A stretch of 64,000 nucleotides of DNA, from contig NC_031000.1 of assembly GCF_000149955.1 (NCBI RefSeq), positions 530,761 to 594,760 on the forward strand, read 5' to 3'. Under the pieces are notes generated by a model, which saw only the letters and a program-made list of their open reading frames with translations, made no database searches and was not told the DNA's origin. This document shows, piece after piece, positions 41,713 to 53,123 of this stretch; positions within the stretch are counted from its first letter, which is position 1; every line of letters starts with the position of its first letter. Source of the DNA: Fusarium oxysporum f. sp. lycopersici 4287. Lineage: Eukaryota; Ascomycota; Sordariomycetes; Hypocreales; Nectriaceae. The position numbers were made by a program, and so were the translations under genes.

Positions 41713-44591
41713 CTGTACTGATCATCTTGGTGTCGAACTGTCGGACTCTCCCATACAGTCTTCTCCTTGCAAAGGTCCACCTCTTCAGCTTCGCTCAGTC
41801 CGACACAAGAACACATCTAGACCTCGTTCTCAGCTCGCCACAAACAATATCACATTTCCGTCACTAGACTATTGAGATAGAAGTTTGTCCAGTCAGGCCA
41901 TTCATGTCGTCTTCAGCCAGACATTGTCAGACACAAAAGTTAGTTGTCAGAATGAGGCTTTCCAGCCATCGTCGCAATTCGTTCTCCGGGACCAGGCTAT
42001 TAATTCTCAGGCAGCCATGCGCGCTGTGTGTCTTAAAAGCCAACAGCTGACTCTTTCTCTCTACACAGCCGAGTTATCTTTCGGCCAGATTCCTTTATCG
42101 AACTGCTACCTGTTCATATCAGCCAGCCACAGCGAACCATGGGGCAGGGGGAAGCGATTCTGACACTGGATTTATCAAGCCACAGCGCATGAGGGGCCAT
42201 TTCAGCTCAGTGTGTCTGCCATCCTTGGCTGCTCTCTTTCCAGGATACCAGCTTAAGTGGATCGAATTTGCAGGGGGCATGCGGCTTGCCTATTAGCTAG
42301 CCATAACGAGGCCCAAGCATGCCTCACAGGAAACACAGGAGAAGGCTCTGTGGCATTTATTGTTGAAAATATAGTTTGTGCCTTTTATTATATTAAGTAG
42401 TAATTTCTTATTTATATTATTAGTAAAATTCTTAGTATTAAGAAGAGTATCTACTTAAGTAATATCATATTTGAAATACCTAAGAGGCAATATAGTACTA
42501 TTTAATAATCTGTTTAGTTATAAAATACCTCCGTAAACCGTCGGCACTTATGGCAGAACCCTGGAAAATGTTGCTCGCTGCAAAGCCGGAAAAACAAGCT
42601 TGTCTTATGTCGATCTCATGGTGCTAGGCGTTCTAGACCAGACCTAGTCTACTAACGTTAGTCTATCCGTACCCGTACCGAATTTAAAGCTATTCTGTAG
42701 TTAGTTATTACCCCACATTCACAGCATTGGTTGGCAAGACGAGGAGGTCCAACTGCGTTTTAGGGCTGTACACCGCGGCGCCCTGTTCTGCTGACCAGGA
42801 TGGCATCCCAGGATCAGTGCATTCATCTCACAGAGATATTCACTCGCTGCTTGTCCACCTTTACATATAAAAGTCTATTTTGACTGGCAGCATGAAAACA
42901 GGTTCTCGACAATTTGGCTTCTCATAAGCTCTTCTCCGGATAAGCTCTATAAGCTATATAAATGAGATAATGTTTCGAGTCGCTGCCGTTCCCAATCACA
43001 AGACGTGACCGGTAGAGTCCGTGACCTTCCGACAACGAACAATCCCGATTGCAACCAAGATCTTATGCAGTGCACTGGGAGTAAAAATCGTTTAGCACCT
43101 TAGGGATAGGGTGGACCTACTGTACCAATTACCACTGGTAATGGCACCCAATATCATTTTTTCTAGCCCGTGCATCAGTCTCTTGATCTTAGGTTCTAGG
43201 TTCGAATACAAAAATTACTCGGCCTGTGCGCCTTCCCTCGCTTACATGGTATGGTTTAGTGTACTAATCCCCTGTCGCTCAAATAAGTAGGAAGCGGCTT
43301 GATCGGCTCAATGTTGAAATGGAAGAGAACATAGTGCATGATGACCGTATGTACAAAGAGATGATCAAATACAACCCGGCCTAGGTGCCCTGTTATTTCT
43401 CCGGAAAAGACAGAAGCTAAAAATGGCCTAGATCATCTCACTCACATTCGTAGCATTGCTCCAGTGCCATTTAGCCCGTTCCGAAAGCATGGCTTTGCCA
43501 TATAGTGGGCGTTAGGGCCACTAAAGGGATGGATAACAGAGTTTCTTCCTTCCCCGAGGAAAGAGAAAACAGCCTTGGTCTATGGCCGTCTTCGGTTCTA
43601 ATGCAATCCCGGTCAAAATCCCCAAAACGGCTTGCTTGACCGGCTGCAGCCATAAAAGCCCCTCAGCACAGACTGACCAAACAGGGCTTGGTGGCGGGCA
43701 GCCGACTACGCAGCGATGGAAGCACAGGGCCATCGGGCGTTCAGTGGCACTTTGATAGACTGACAAGTGCAGGCGAGCAACTCAAAAGCGGCTCGGCGAG
43801 TCACTTAGTGGTGCGAGAGGACAATTGCGGCATGGCAGTGAGGAGAGCCGAATGGGCAATCATTGGCTGTCGTATGTTTCCTCAATTGCGAGGTGACACG
43901 CTTTACCCCGCAAACCATGTTAGTATCAAGTTGTTAGGCAGATCGGCCCGCTCCGCGAAGACAATTAAGACCTGACGAAGGAACGTGTATTATGGATTCG
44001 CTCTCAAAGAAAAAAGCCTCCGACTGCATTGCAGGTATTGGTGTTTCCTGTCTCGCTTCATTCTGAATACCGACGAGTGACGAGTTGCTTTGTGTATGGT
44101 GGTGTGGTTGCGCCATTTTCTCAACCAACGTAGCGGAAGTTTCCTCCGCCCATTGCTACCTGAGCTGAGGTGGCTAGCTGTAAGGTTGCAGGTCTTGTTC
44201 CCGACTGTCGTATGTTCGAAAGAGGCCCGAGCGTGGTCTGAGCAAATGCCCATTTTCCGTCCTTGCAGCCTTATGGACCTTGGCATTGTGGATTACCATG
44301 TAGATCATTCTCAGTGGGTTTTGATCGCAACAGCGCATCCGCGATTACGGACTGAAATTAGATGGTTAATAGGAGTTGCGCATTTGCGACTTTGCATTGC
44401 CCAGGGCTAGAAAATGGAAAGAATATTATTCTAGGAATATATAACGTATAGGTCATGGATACCGCGTGAAATAGTAAGCAAGTGAAATACGTTCAAATTT
44501 ACCTGTAGTTACACTTTTAACGCTAATTTTTCTGGAATATTATCTAAATTCCAGGATACGGTTAATATAGCTAAAACTTATATTATGTATA
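41713..44591. other. Intergenic region, AT-rich, no recognised genes
   Basis: Several short frames without domain character. Around 43190 a GGTTCGAATACA resembles a tRNA B-box, but no tRNA can be folded around it by eye. No repeats shared with the rest of the window were recognised. Confidence 0.45.
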
Positions 44592-45899
44592 ACGTACATG
44601 ATAAGCGAGTGAAACAGACAAGCGAGCGGAACACTTTTCTTCAGCTATCAAAATAGAAATCACCAGAAAAACACAACAAACCATCCAATCAATTAAAATT
44701 AATCGCTATACTATTCTTTACATACTGCAACAACTATCTGACATGTTCTTGCGTTATGCCCAGTCTTGCCGCATGATCCACAGCGTCTTTCCTTCGCTTG
44801 CGCCGACCTTCCTTGACCACCAATTCTCGACGATTCGCCCCCTACCTGCGTATCAACATCCATCTGATCAATTGCTTCCCTTCCTTCATCTACTGTCATT
44901 ACCCCTCTTTTCTGTAACCGACTTCTCTTTGCCCTCCGCCGCCGGCTTAGTGTCTCATTCGCCTGTCGAAGGTCGTGGACCTCGGACCTCAATAAGGCAT
45001 TCTCATGCATCATTGCCTGTGTTCCCTTAGAAAGAGACTTTAAGGCTGCCAAAATTGACTCTGGTGAGCTACTATGGTGCCTGCCTATTCGCCTTTGGAG
45101 GTATTCAGACTGATATTGGGCCTCAAGTACGGTCTTGGGCGTCTTCGAAACCCAAGGGGTTGAGGGGTCGACCTCCTCTTCAGCCGGCGTTGGAGTCCGT
45201 AGCTGTATATCAAGCTTTGAGACTATACTTTCCGGGTCGATAGGAATAAGCCCGGCCCCTCTAAAGGCAGCCCTGATATTTTCTTCTGTCATAGTAGCTT
45301 GAAATGCAGCATAGAAGGCCGGAAAGAACTCGGTCTTGGAAACGTGGGTTATGGAGCATCTGATCAGATGCTCTATTTCTCGACCGTAAGCCTTCTTAAG
45401 CAGCCCAAAGCACCCAACATCAAGGGGCTGAAGCAGGTGAGACGAATGAGGTGGCATACAGAGCGTAATGATCTTGTGTTCTTCGCAATATATCTCAAAG
45501 TCGGCTGAGTGGCGACTTTCGTGCCCATCAAGGATTAAAAGACGATAGCGATTCTTTGATTGCTTGGTAGTACACCGGTCGAAGTGCTTTAGCCACTCAA
45601 GTCCTATCTCATTATCCGTCCAGCCATTTTGGGACGTTGCAGTAGCCCAGTCGCCCGGGAGGTTGCTTTGTCGGTACCAGTTGGCGAGGTGATATTGGCC
45701 CGCACCTATGATAAACGGCGGGATCGCCCGGCCTTCCGCATTGATCGCTTGAATGACGGTAATCCATTCCCGGCTTCCAGGCTGCACTGATTTTGGCCTT
45801 CCGCGCCTCTCTGCACCTGTGACGACCATTCCGCTTGCAATCATGCCCATCATAAAGCCAGTCTCGTCAAAGTTGTAGATTTCATCAGGTCGGATGCCA
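44592..45899 (-). mobile_element. pogo/Fot-type transposon (copy 3), half element
   Basis: The left TIR starts at 44592 with ACGTACATGATAAGCGAGTG after TA. The 3' half of a transposase follows on the minus strand up to 45899, where copy 4 begins at a TA. The 5' half of this copy is not found on the far side of copy 4. Confidence 0.85.
44711..45899 (-). pseudogene. pogo-type transposase, C-terminal two thirds
   Basis: Minus-strand frame entering at the YGIRPDEIYNFDETGF motif (first catalytic Asp) and running to the C-terminus. It includes LLILDGHESRHSADFE, QPLDVGCFGLLKKAYG and the zinc knuckle CGSCGKTGHNARTC. The HTH-containing N-terminus is missing, because the coding sequence is cut exactly where copy 4 is inserted (codon pair for KYG, at a TA). 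Apart from truncation the frame is open. Confidence 0.88.
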
Positions 45900-45901
45900 T
45901 A

Positions 45902-47762
45902 ACGTACATGATAAGCGAGTGCAACAGACAAGCGAGTGCAACAAAAAATCCCGCAATTTACATCTTCCCAATTTAATCAATTAATTTTCAACCACCAAAT
46001 ATGTCAGACCCAAATATTGAGGCTAGGATTCTTCTTGCACTTCGTGCCCTTCAAAATGACCCAAAATTAAGTCTCCGACGCGCCGCAGGCATTTACCAGG
46101 TCCGTTATTGGACTTTACATCGCCGACAGAAGGGTATCCTTTCTACGCGTGATTCTATCCCAAAATCACGCAAACTATCTGATCTAGAGGAACAGATCAT
46201 AGTTCAGTTCATTCTCGATCTGGATTCGCGAGGATTCCCCCCGCGACTGCGTTGTGTTGAGGAGATGGCTAACCGATTGCTCGCCGACCGCGAGATGCCG
46301 CCTGTCGGCAAGCGCTGGGCCTCTAACTTCGTCAAGCGACACAAAGACCTCAAGACGCATTTTTTCCGTAAATATGACTACCAGAGAGCCAAATGTGAAG
46401 ATCCGACCATTATTCGCCACTGGTTTAGGCTCGTAGCAAATGTAATCGCCAAGTATGGCATCCGACCTGATGAAATCTATAACTTTGACGAGACTGGCTT
46501 TATGATGGGCGTCATTGCGAGCGGAATGGTCGTCACAGGTGCTGAAAGGCGTGGAAGACCAAAATCAGTGCAGCCTGGAAACCGGGAATGGATTACAGTC
46601 ATTCAGGCGATCAATGCCGAGGGCCAAGCGATCCCGCCGTTCATCATAGGTGCGGGCCAATATCACCTCGCCAACTGGTACCGAGAAAGCAACCTCCCGG
46701 GCGATTGGGCTATTGCGACGAGCCCTAATGGCTGGACAGATAACGGGATAGGCCTTGAGTGGCTAAAGCACTTCGACCGGTGTACAACCAAGGGATCAAA
46801 AAATCGCTATCGTCTTCTGATCCTCGACGGACACGAAAGTCACCACTCGGTCGACTTTGAGAGATATTGCAAGGCAAATAAAATCATCACGCTTTGTATG
46901 CCGCCTCATTCGTCTCATCTGCTGCAGCCTCTTGATGTCGGGTGCTTTGGCCTGCTTAAGAAGGCTTACGGGCGAGAAATCGAGCATTTGATCAGATGCT
47001 CTGTAACCCACATTTCCAAAACCGAGTTCTTCCCAGCTTTTTACACCGCCTACCAGGCCACAATGACAGAGAAAAATATTAAAGCAGCCTTTAGAGGAGC
47101 CGGACTTGCTCCTCTCGACCCAGAAAGTGTAATCTCGAAGCTTAATGTGCAGCTGCGGACTCCGACGCCTGCGGAGGAGGTAGTTAGCCCCTCAACCCCT
47201 TGGGTCTCAAAGACCCCAAAGACTATCCTTGAGGCCGACTCTCAGCTTGAATATCTTGAAAGGAGAATCAAAAGGCATAAAAGTAGCTCTCCAGAGTCGA
47301 TTCTGGAAGCATTGAGGTCTTCTTCTAAGGGAACAAAGATAGTTATGCATAAGGTTGCCTTATTAGAGGCCAGGGTCCAAGATCTTGAACAGGCAAATGA
47401 GATACTAAGCCGGCGGCGGAGGGCAAAAAGAACCCGGCTACAGAAAGGAGGAGTGATGACAGTAGAGGAAGGAAGGCAAGTAATTGATCAAACGGATGCT
47501 GATACGCAGGCGGTGGCTGGACCATCGAGAAGTGGTGGTCAAGGAGGGCCTGCGCGAATGAAGGAAAGGCGCTGTGGAGCGTGCGGCAAGACAGGACATA
47601 ATGCAAGGACCTGTCAGATAGTTGTCGCTATGTCTCTGGAAGAATATAGTGATTAATTTTACTTAATTAATAGTCTGTTGTGTTTTTATGGCTATTTCTA
47701 TTTGAGATGTTGGGATGTTGTGTTGCACTCGCTTGTCTGTTGCACCCGCTTATCATGTACGT
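45902..47762 (+). mobile_element. Full-length pogo/Fot-type transposon (copy 4)
   Basis: The 41-bp terminal inverted repeats start ACGTACATGATAAGCGAGTG on the left; the right end read inward is ACGTACATGATAAGCGGGTG, with one mismatch over the full length. TA flanks both sides (45900-45901 and 47763-47764). The transposase is intact. It lies inside copy 3 and is the best candidate for an active element in this window. Confidence 0.92.
46001..47656 (+). CDS. Intact pogo/Fot-type transposase with CCHC zinc knuckle
   Basis: 551 aa. The N-terminus has a Psq/CENP-B-type helix-turn-helix region (about 1-60: KLSLRRAAGIYQVRYWTLHR) and a second HTH_Tnp_Tc5-like region (about 65-135: PPRLRCVEEMANRLLADR). 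The DDE_1 catalytic core has D163 in YNFDETGF, D276 in LLILDGHESHH and D312 in QPLDVGCF, i.e. DD35D spacing as in Fot1/pogo. The C-terminal part has a short coiled region (about 455-490) and ends in a CCHC knuckle CGACGKTGHNARTC. It cuts and pastes the element at TA sites. Three decayed relatives in the window share all these features. Confidence 0.93.
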   Translation: MSDPNIEARILLALRALQNDPKLSLRRAAGIYQVRYWTLHRRQKGILSTRDSIPKSRKLSDLEEQIIVQFILDLDSRGFPPRLRCVEEMANRLLADREMPPVGKRWASNFVKRHKDLKTHFFRKYDYQRAKCEDPTIIRHWFRLVANVIAKYGIRPDEIYNFDETGFMMGVIASGMVVTGAERRGRPKSVQPGNREWITVIQAINAEGQAIPPFIIGAGQYHLANWYRESNLPGDWAIATSPNGWTDNGIGLEWLKHFDRCTTKGSKNRYRLLILDGHESHHSVDFERYCKANKIITLCMPPHSSHLLQPLDVGCFGLLKKAYGREIEHLIRCSVTHISKTEFFPAFYTAYQATMTEKNIKAAFRGAGLAPLDPESVISKLNVQLRTPTPAEEVVSPSTPWVSKTPKTILEADSQLEYLERRIKRHKSSSPESILEALRSSSKGTKIVMHKVALLEARVQDLEQANEILSRRRRAKRTRLQKGGVMTVEEGRQVIDQTDADTQAVAGPSRSGGQGGPARMKERRCGACGKTGHNARTCQIVVAMSLEEYSD

Positions 47763-47953
47763 TACTCGATATCTTTCTAATAATTCCGTCACAGGCGGTA
47801 AGTGTGATAGTACAATGACGTTCTTATTCGTTCCTCAGATCATGGCATTACCCTTAATAAAGCAGTGTGTTCCCGTCGATAATTTAGAATAAGATCACGA
47901 TCTTTGCTTTTGAAGCTATAATTTGTATCATAATTATATACTACTCTTTAAAA

Positions 47954-49525
47954 ATGGCTGAGAACTTGATGGCGAAGGCGGCGGAGTCAGTTTTGGGTCA
48001 TAGCGACCAGGACCGTGCCACACACGTTGATATCTCGAATCCAGACCGCGAAGGTCACAAGTACGCGGATGAGAGTGGGGAGAAGATGAAGGCATTAGTC
48101 TGGATCGGCAAGAATGATGTCCGCGTTGGTCTGTTCCCTATTCCCGGCGAGTATGAGCATAGACTTGCTGACGTGCCAATCAGTTGAGACTAGCAAACCT
48201 CGAATTATTGAGGACCACGACGCGATTGTGAGAGTTACTGGTACATCGATCTGTGGCAGTGACGTTCATATCATGCATGCAGCGATTCTTCAGGCCGAGA
48301 AGGGCGATATTTTAGGTCATGAGTTCTGCGGCGTTATCGAGGCTGTGGGCTCAGCTGTGACCAAATTCTCGCCAGGAGACCGCGTCGTCAATAGTTTCGT
48401 TGTCTCATGTGGCAAATGCGAATTTTGCAAACAGAACCTAACCACGGCTTGCGAAAAGACAAATGCATCGACAGTTCATGAGAAGCTGTATGGCTCACGG
48501 ATGGGCGGCATTTTTGGGTACTCTCATTTTACTGGCGGCTATGCTGGCGGCCAAGCCGAGTTCGTGAGAGTTCCCCTTGCCGATAACAACTTGCTAAGGC
48601 TGCCTCACTCTGTGCCGGACGAGAAAGGTCTGTTCGCCTACTGAAACTGCATGCGCTTTCCTAACGTTCAATAGGACTGTACCTGTCTGATGTTCTGCCT
48701 ACCTCATATCATAGTGTCTACTACACAGGAGTCAAAGCTAATGACTGCGTTGCCATCTGGGGCCTTGGCCCTATCGGCCTCATGGCCTGCGTCTGGGCGT
48801 TCCAGATGGGGGCTAAGCGCGTCATAGCCATCGACAACAACTGGCGCACCGAGTATGCAAAGCCCAAGATTGAAAACCTGGAGACAATCAATTACACTAC
48901 CCTTGCAAGCGGCGAAACTGTGCCGGATAAAGTCCACGAGATGGTCCCTGGCGGGGTTGATGTTAGCATTGATGCAACTGGCGGCGAGTATGCCAAAGGG
49001 TGGGCGCATAAGCTAGAGATATGGGCAGGTCTGGAGCAGGACACGAGTGAGATGATAAACGAGTGCATTCGCTCCACGAGGAAATTCGGCGCAGTTGGCA
49101 TAATTGGTGATTACGTCGGAGGTGAGTGTTCCAACGAGTATCAGCTGCAGTCATCATGATGATAGTGCAGTCACCAACCACTTCAACGTGGGTTCTCTCA
49201 TGGAGCGCGGCATCCGCCTGATCGGATGCGGCCAAGCTCCAGTTCAAAAATGTACATCCACTCCGTTGCCTGTTTTGGGCGATTTCCAACATATTGTACA
49301 GTGCAAGCACTAACCGACGCTGTAGACTGGGAAGACCTCCTTTATAAGGTCGAAAATCTAACAATTGATCCTACTATAATGCTTACTCATCGTTTCAAGA
49401 TAGATGATATTGCTAAAGGGTACTACGTGCAGGAGAAGAGGGAAAAGGGTCTCGTCAAGTGCTTTGTAGAGACGCGTTTTTCGGCTCGGCCTGCCCCAGA
49501 TACGCCAGAACTCACCACCCTATGA
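47954..49525 (+). CDS. Zinc-dependent medium-chain alcohol dehydrogenase
   Basis: Five exons (47954-48128, 48184-48627, 48675-49121, 49171-49251, 49326-49525), with introns of 55, 47, 49 and 74 nt, all GT-AG and frame-consistent, encode 448 aa. Catalytic zinc ligands: Cys in GTSICGSDVH (about 80) and His-Glu in LGHEFCGVIE (about 104). The structural zinc lobe is CGKCEFCKQNLTTAC (about 134-148). The nucleotide-binding fold is WGLGPIG (about 234). The layout and insertion length resemble glutathione-independent formaldehyde dehydrogenase-like MDR proteins; the substrate is unknown. The N-terminal extension (MAENLMAKAAESVLGHSDQD) is longer than in yeast ADH. The gene lies 190 bp from a pogo element and 0.6 kb from an aminotransferase pseudogene on the same strand. 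Confidence 0.85.
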
Positions 49526-50109
49526 TGTATTTTTAATAGACTCCAGAGAAAAGCGTCAGCAGAATGGAAATTTTAAAACGGTGCAAACTAAGATTCAGTC
49601 GTCAGTCTATAATATGCACTCAGATAAGTCGAGCGCACTGCCAGGGTATGGAATTTCAAGAAACTATCTCCCCTACTGACCCTGGAACGAAGGACAGAAA
49701 GCGAAGAAGGGCGGTGACCGTTTATAATTGAGAATTTATACCATACCATATAAACTTTAATATGATCAAACACCGGATATACTTGTAACACACGCAATAA
49801 ATGTGCTGGCGATGACGCTCGCTGCCAATCTTCAAACAGTCCGTGCAGCGAGGAGTCGGCGACCACGATCGTGCTTTGTAACATGTCAAGTGCCGCATGG
49901 CCAGCCCCATATGACGATAAGCAGAACTTATGAAAAATGAACAGGTCGATGACGAGAAAACGAACACACAAATGGGCATAGCATGACACATCATTATCGC
50001 ATTGTGATGCCATCCCATACCCCGCTACGCACCAGGTTAAAGAACAAGGCATAAATACCTGAACTTAATTGTAAACTCTGCTCACTCTACTCATCATTCA
50101 TCTTTTCTG
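49526..50109. other. Spacer between the dehydrogenase and aminotransferase
   Basis: No gene. Positions about 49914-49931 read CGATAAGCAGAACTTATG, sharing 16 nt with the left junction of the Crypton at 31297. Confidence 0.45.
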
Positions 50110-51713
50110 ATGTTTGCATTTCGCTCACTTCGCCGTCTACCGTCCACTAGAATCCGAGAGATTCAACAGGCGCGGCTATTCAGCAAAACTTGCTTTACCA
50201 TGTCGCAACAGAAGGAGACGGCGTCATATTCCGATCTGAAAGTTTCAGATGAAGCGCACCAGCAGCATGGCTTTGATCACCCATTTATGCAAAAGGGCCC
50301 CCGGTAACTAGTGGTATTCGAATCTGGTGAAGGTGCCATGCTCAAAGATGTCGAAGGCAAGGAGTACCTTGATGCTATGGCAGGCATCGCAGTGGCCCAT
50401 CTAGGCCATGGTCGTAAGGACCTTGCCCAAGTGGCATACGAACAAGTTCAGTGGCCCAGTCTAACCAAAGCCATCTCTTCAATTCTGTAATTTTTGGCTA
50501 ATAGCCGTGGCGTAGATGTCCAAGCTGGAGGTAAGCTCGAACCAGCGCAATCTTACGAGTACAAACGCCATCAAAGTATGTGAGCGCCTCTCCGGTCTTG
50601 CCGCACAGGCATTCCAGGAAAAGATGACTGGCTCCCGGGTCTACTTGACTGCCGGCGGTGGCGAGGGAATCGAAGCAGCCTATCATCTGGCGCTGCGCTA
50701 CTGGAATAAGTCTGGTCCTCTGGGCTCGAGCCTAGGCGGGGGATATAGGAAACAGAAGCTCATCTCGTTCCGCAATTGCTATCGCGGTAGCACATTCATA
50801 CCAGCTTCCATGAAGCCAGAGTTTTCGGACTATGGATGGAAGAGATGGATGGAGGGCGAGTCCGAGAATGTGTGCAAAAGTTCGCCACATGAGTTGTTTA
50901 TGGACAAGAAAAAGATGAAGCCGGGCGAGAATGTCGGCCAAGGGGCTGGTAAGTTCTGTGAACCCCTGCGGACCTCGGCGTTCTGCTGACGCTTAGGTTC
51001 AAAAAGCGAGACAGCTGGAAGAGGCCATCATCGGCGAAGGACCCGAAACTGTTGCTGCATTCGTGTTTGAACCGGCCCAAGGTGATGGCGGTGCCGTAGA
51101 TATGCACCGAGAGTTCTTCCCTCTTGCACAAGAGATATTTAAGAGGCACGGCGTATCGATGATCGCTGATGAGGTGAAGGGATGCATCCCCGTTTGGTTT
51201 GTGCTGTACTGATCAATGGCACGACATGAATTCTAGATCATGGCATTTGCCAAAACCGGCCATTGGTTTGGCATGGAGCTCTATGGCGTCTGTCCAGATA
51301 TCATGGTTATCAGCAAGGGGCTGACCTCTGGCTACCTACCCATGGGTGCCGTGATATACACCAACGAGTTATGGTAGACGGCATTCAACAGTACCAGCAC
51401 CAAACTAATGGCTTCTGACGTTTGGCAGCACGACTACACATGGTCTGGACATCCAGTTTGTGCTGCTGTAGCACTTCGTGCACCTGACCTGATTGATTCG
51501 GAGAGCTTGATTACCAAATGTGCTGAGCGCGGGCGTGTCTTTCTCGATATCTTGAAGAACAAGTTAGAGGGGCTACATGTGGTTCAACAAGTGCGAGGGA
51601 CTGGCGTCGCAAGTATGGGAAGTATATCAATCTGTGCCCGGGCTATGCATGTTATACATATGATGCAAAACAAACCTAACACAATGTATGATCATTTAAC
51701 TACTTTACTATGA
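50110..51713 (+). pseudogene. Class III PLP-dependent aminotransferase pseudogene
   Basis: Starts with a mitochondrial-type presequence (MFAFRSLRRLPSTRIREIQQ), then VVFESGEGAMLKDVEGKEYL and AMAGIAVAHLGHGRKDLAQV. Further parts are VYLTAGGGEGIEAAYHLALR, VAAFVFEPAQGDGGA and the PLP-lysine motif MVISKGLTSGYLPMGAV. At least two introns can be inferred (about 50447-50510, and around 50948-50998). In-frame stops at 50305-50307 (TAA after KGPR) and 51375-51377 (TAG after NELW) break the frame. The C-terminus is lost after VRGTGVASMG. Members of this class include GABA and omega-amino-acid aminotransferases; the substrate cannot be assigned. Confidence 0.82.
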
Positions 51714-52386
51714 CGCAAAACTTTCCCAAGGCTACTTGCGTTAAGTCTAGAAACAGGTATTTGATAATTCGGTTGTTTATGACGGCTTGATGTTATCCGT
51801 ATGTTTGAAGTATGACTTGTAGCTTATTACATTAATTATCGAAAGACTCTGATGCGGTCACTCCTAGAGATTTAATCCAATTACAGCTATGCCATTTGGG
51901 CAAGCCGGACCCATAGCATACTAAGCAACGAGCTCGAAATGGAATTGCGACTTATAAGGATATAACAATCATTGAATTCCATGTTCATTAAGTGGTTACG
52001 TGTCCTAACGAGGGATAGGTCGAGAATGAAGCCTTCAGTTGAGTACTCCTCCTCCCCTTGAGACTCGTGTAACGTTGTGTAGCCGCTAATGTCATAGTGG
52101 AACGCCCACTTGCAACAGCAACCAATGGTGTTCGCGCTTTTAAAGCTAACAATTTCATTGGGTGGTGTTCTCTCATCCGCGGTCCAGAAGTGTGTGACGT
52201 AAATTACAAGTTCCTTTGGGCTTGTAATTCGTACCAGTTAAAGCGCGTCGTCTGTTACTATGCCGTGGCGAAATCGTCATCACTCCATCATCGCATATAA
52301 TGATAGACTGATATGAAGGGCCATCCCTCGCTGATAAATTCTTTTTCAACTTCGTAACGTACTTCCCATTTATTAGCTTATCAACA
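51714..52386. other. Spacer upstream of the hemerythrin gene
   Basis: AT-rich at the left; no gene recognised. Confidence 0.4.
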
Positions 52387-53123
52387 ATGTTTCCAACCCG
52401 CGCCATTACATCCCCACAACTCAGGGCCGTATTTAGAAACCGACCAATTTATTATACACAACATTCACTGAAATCCACTCTTGCCATGGCTTCCATTTCA
52501 GACGCTATAACCAAGGACCATCGCGAGCTGAAAGAGTACTACAATGAGGTAGTAAAATCCACAGATCTTGATCATCAAGAACGTTACGGCAATCAGTTTA
52601 CCTGGGAGCTCGCTCGCCACTCAGTAGGCGAAGAGCTTATTGTCTATCCCGCATTCGAGAAATATCTGGGATCCAAGGGTAAAGAGATGGCAGAGGATGA
52701 CCGGAAGGAGCACCATAGAGTTAGTCTATTCAGGACCTAAAAGCTATAGGATGAAGTGCTAATTAGACAAAGGTCAAAGAGCTCCTTAAGGAATTTCAGA
52801 ACATGAAGCCAAAGGAGCCCGAATATATTCCAAAGCTCAAGGAGCTGTGGGCAGTGCTATCGAAACATATCGAAGAGGAAGAACGTTCGGATTTGCCAGC
52901 TCTTGAAGATGCATTGCAGAAGCATTCCGGTGATTCGGAATCAATGGCTAAGACATTTGGCTTGACCAAGGCATTTGTGCCATCTCGGAGTCACCCGAGC
53001 GCTGGCGAGCATCCGCCTTTTGAAACCGTGATGGGGTTAATCACCGCCCCTATTGATCATATTGCGGACATATTTAGGAAGTTCCCTAACAAGACTATAT
53101 CGCCTAACCCTTCTACTAAATAG
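52387..53123 (+). CDS. Hemerythrin HHE-domain protein, probably mitochondrial
   Basis: Two exons (52387-52719 and 52773-53123) with a 53-nt GT-AG intron give 227 aa. The N-terminal 35-40 residues are basic and hydroxylated (MFPTRAITSPQLRAVFRNRP), a likely mitochondrial targeting sequence, after which a second Met (MASISDAITKDHRELKEYY) starts the domain. Iron-ligand-type motifs: TKDHRELKEYY, HSVGEELIVYPAFE, EHHRVKELL (across the intron junction) and HIEEEERSDLPALE. The two helix-pair motifs form a four-helix bundle that binds a di-iron centre or other cations. The physiological role is unknown; oxygen or redox sensing is inferred from the family. The gene appears intact. Confidence 0.85.

Noticed and set aside
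43160..43220. tRNA-like B-box GGTTCGAATACA
   Set aside because: No acceptor stem, D-arm or A-box could be placed around it.
44090..44410. 106-codon plus-strand frame
   Set aside because: No recognisable domain and no start context; probably chance.
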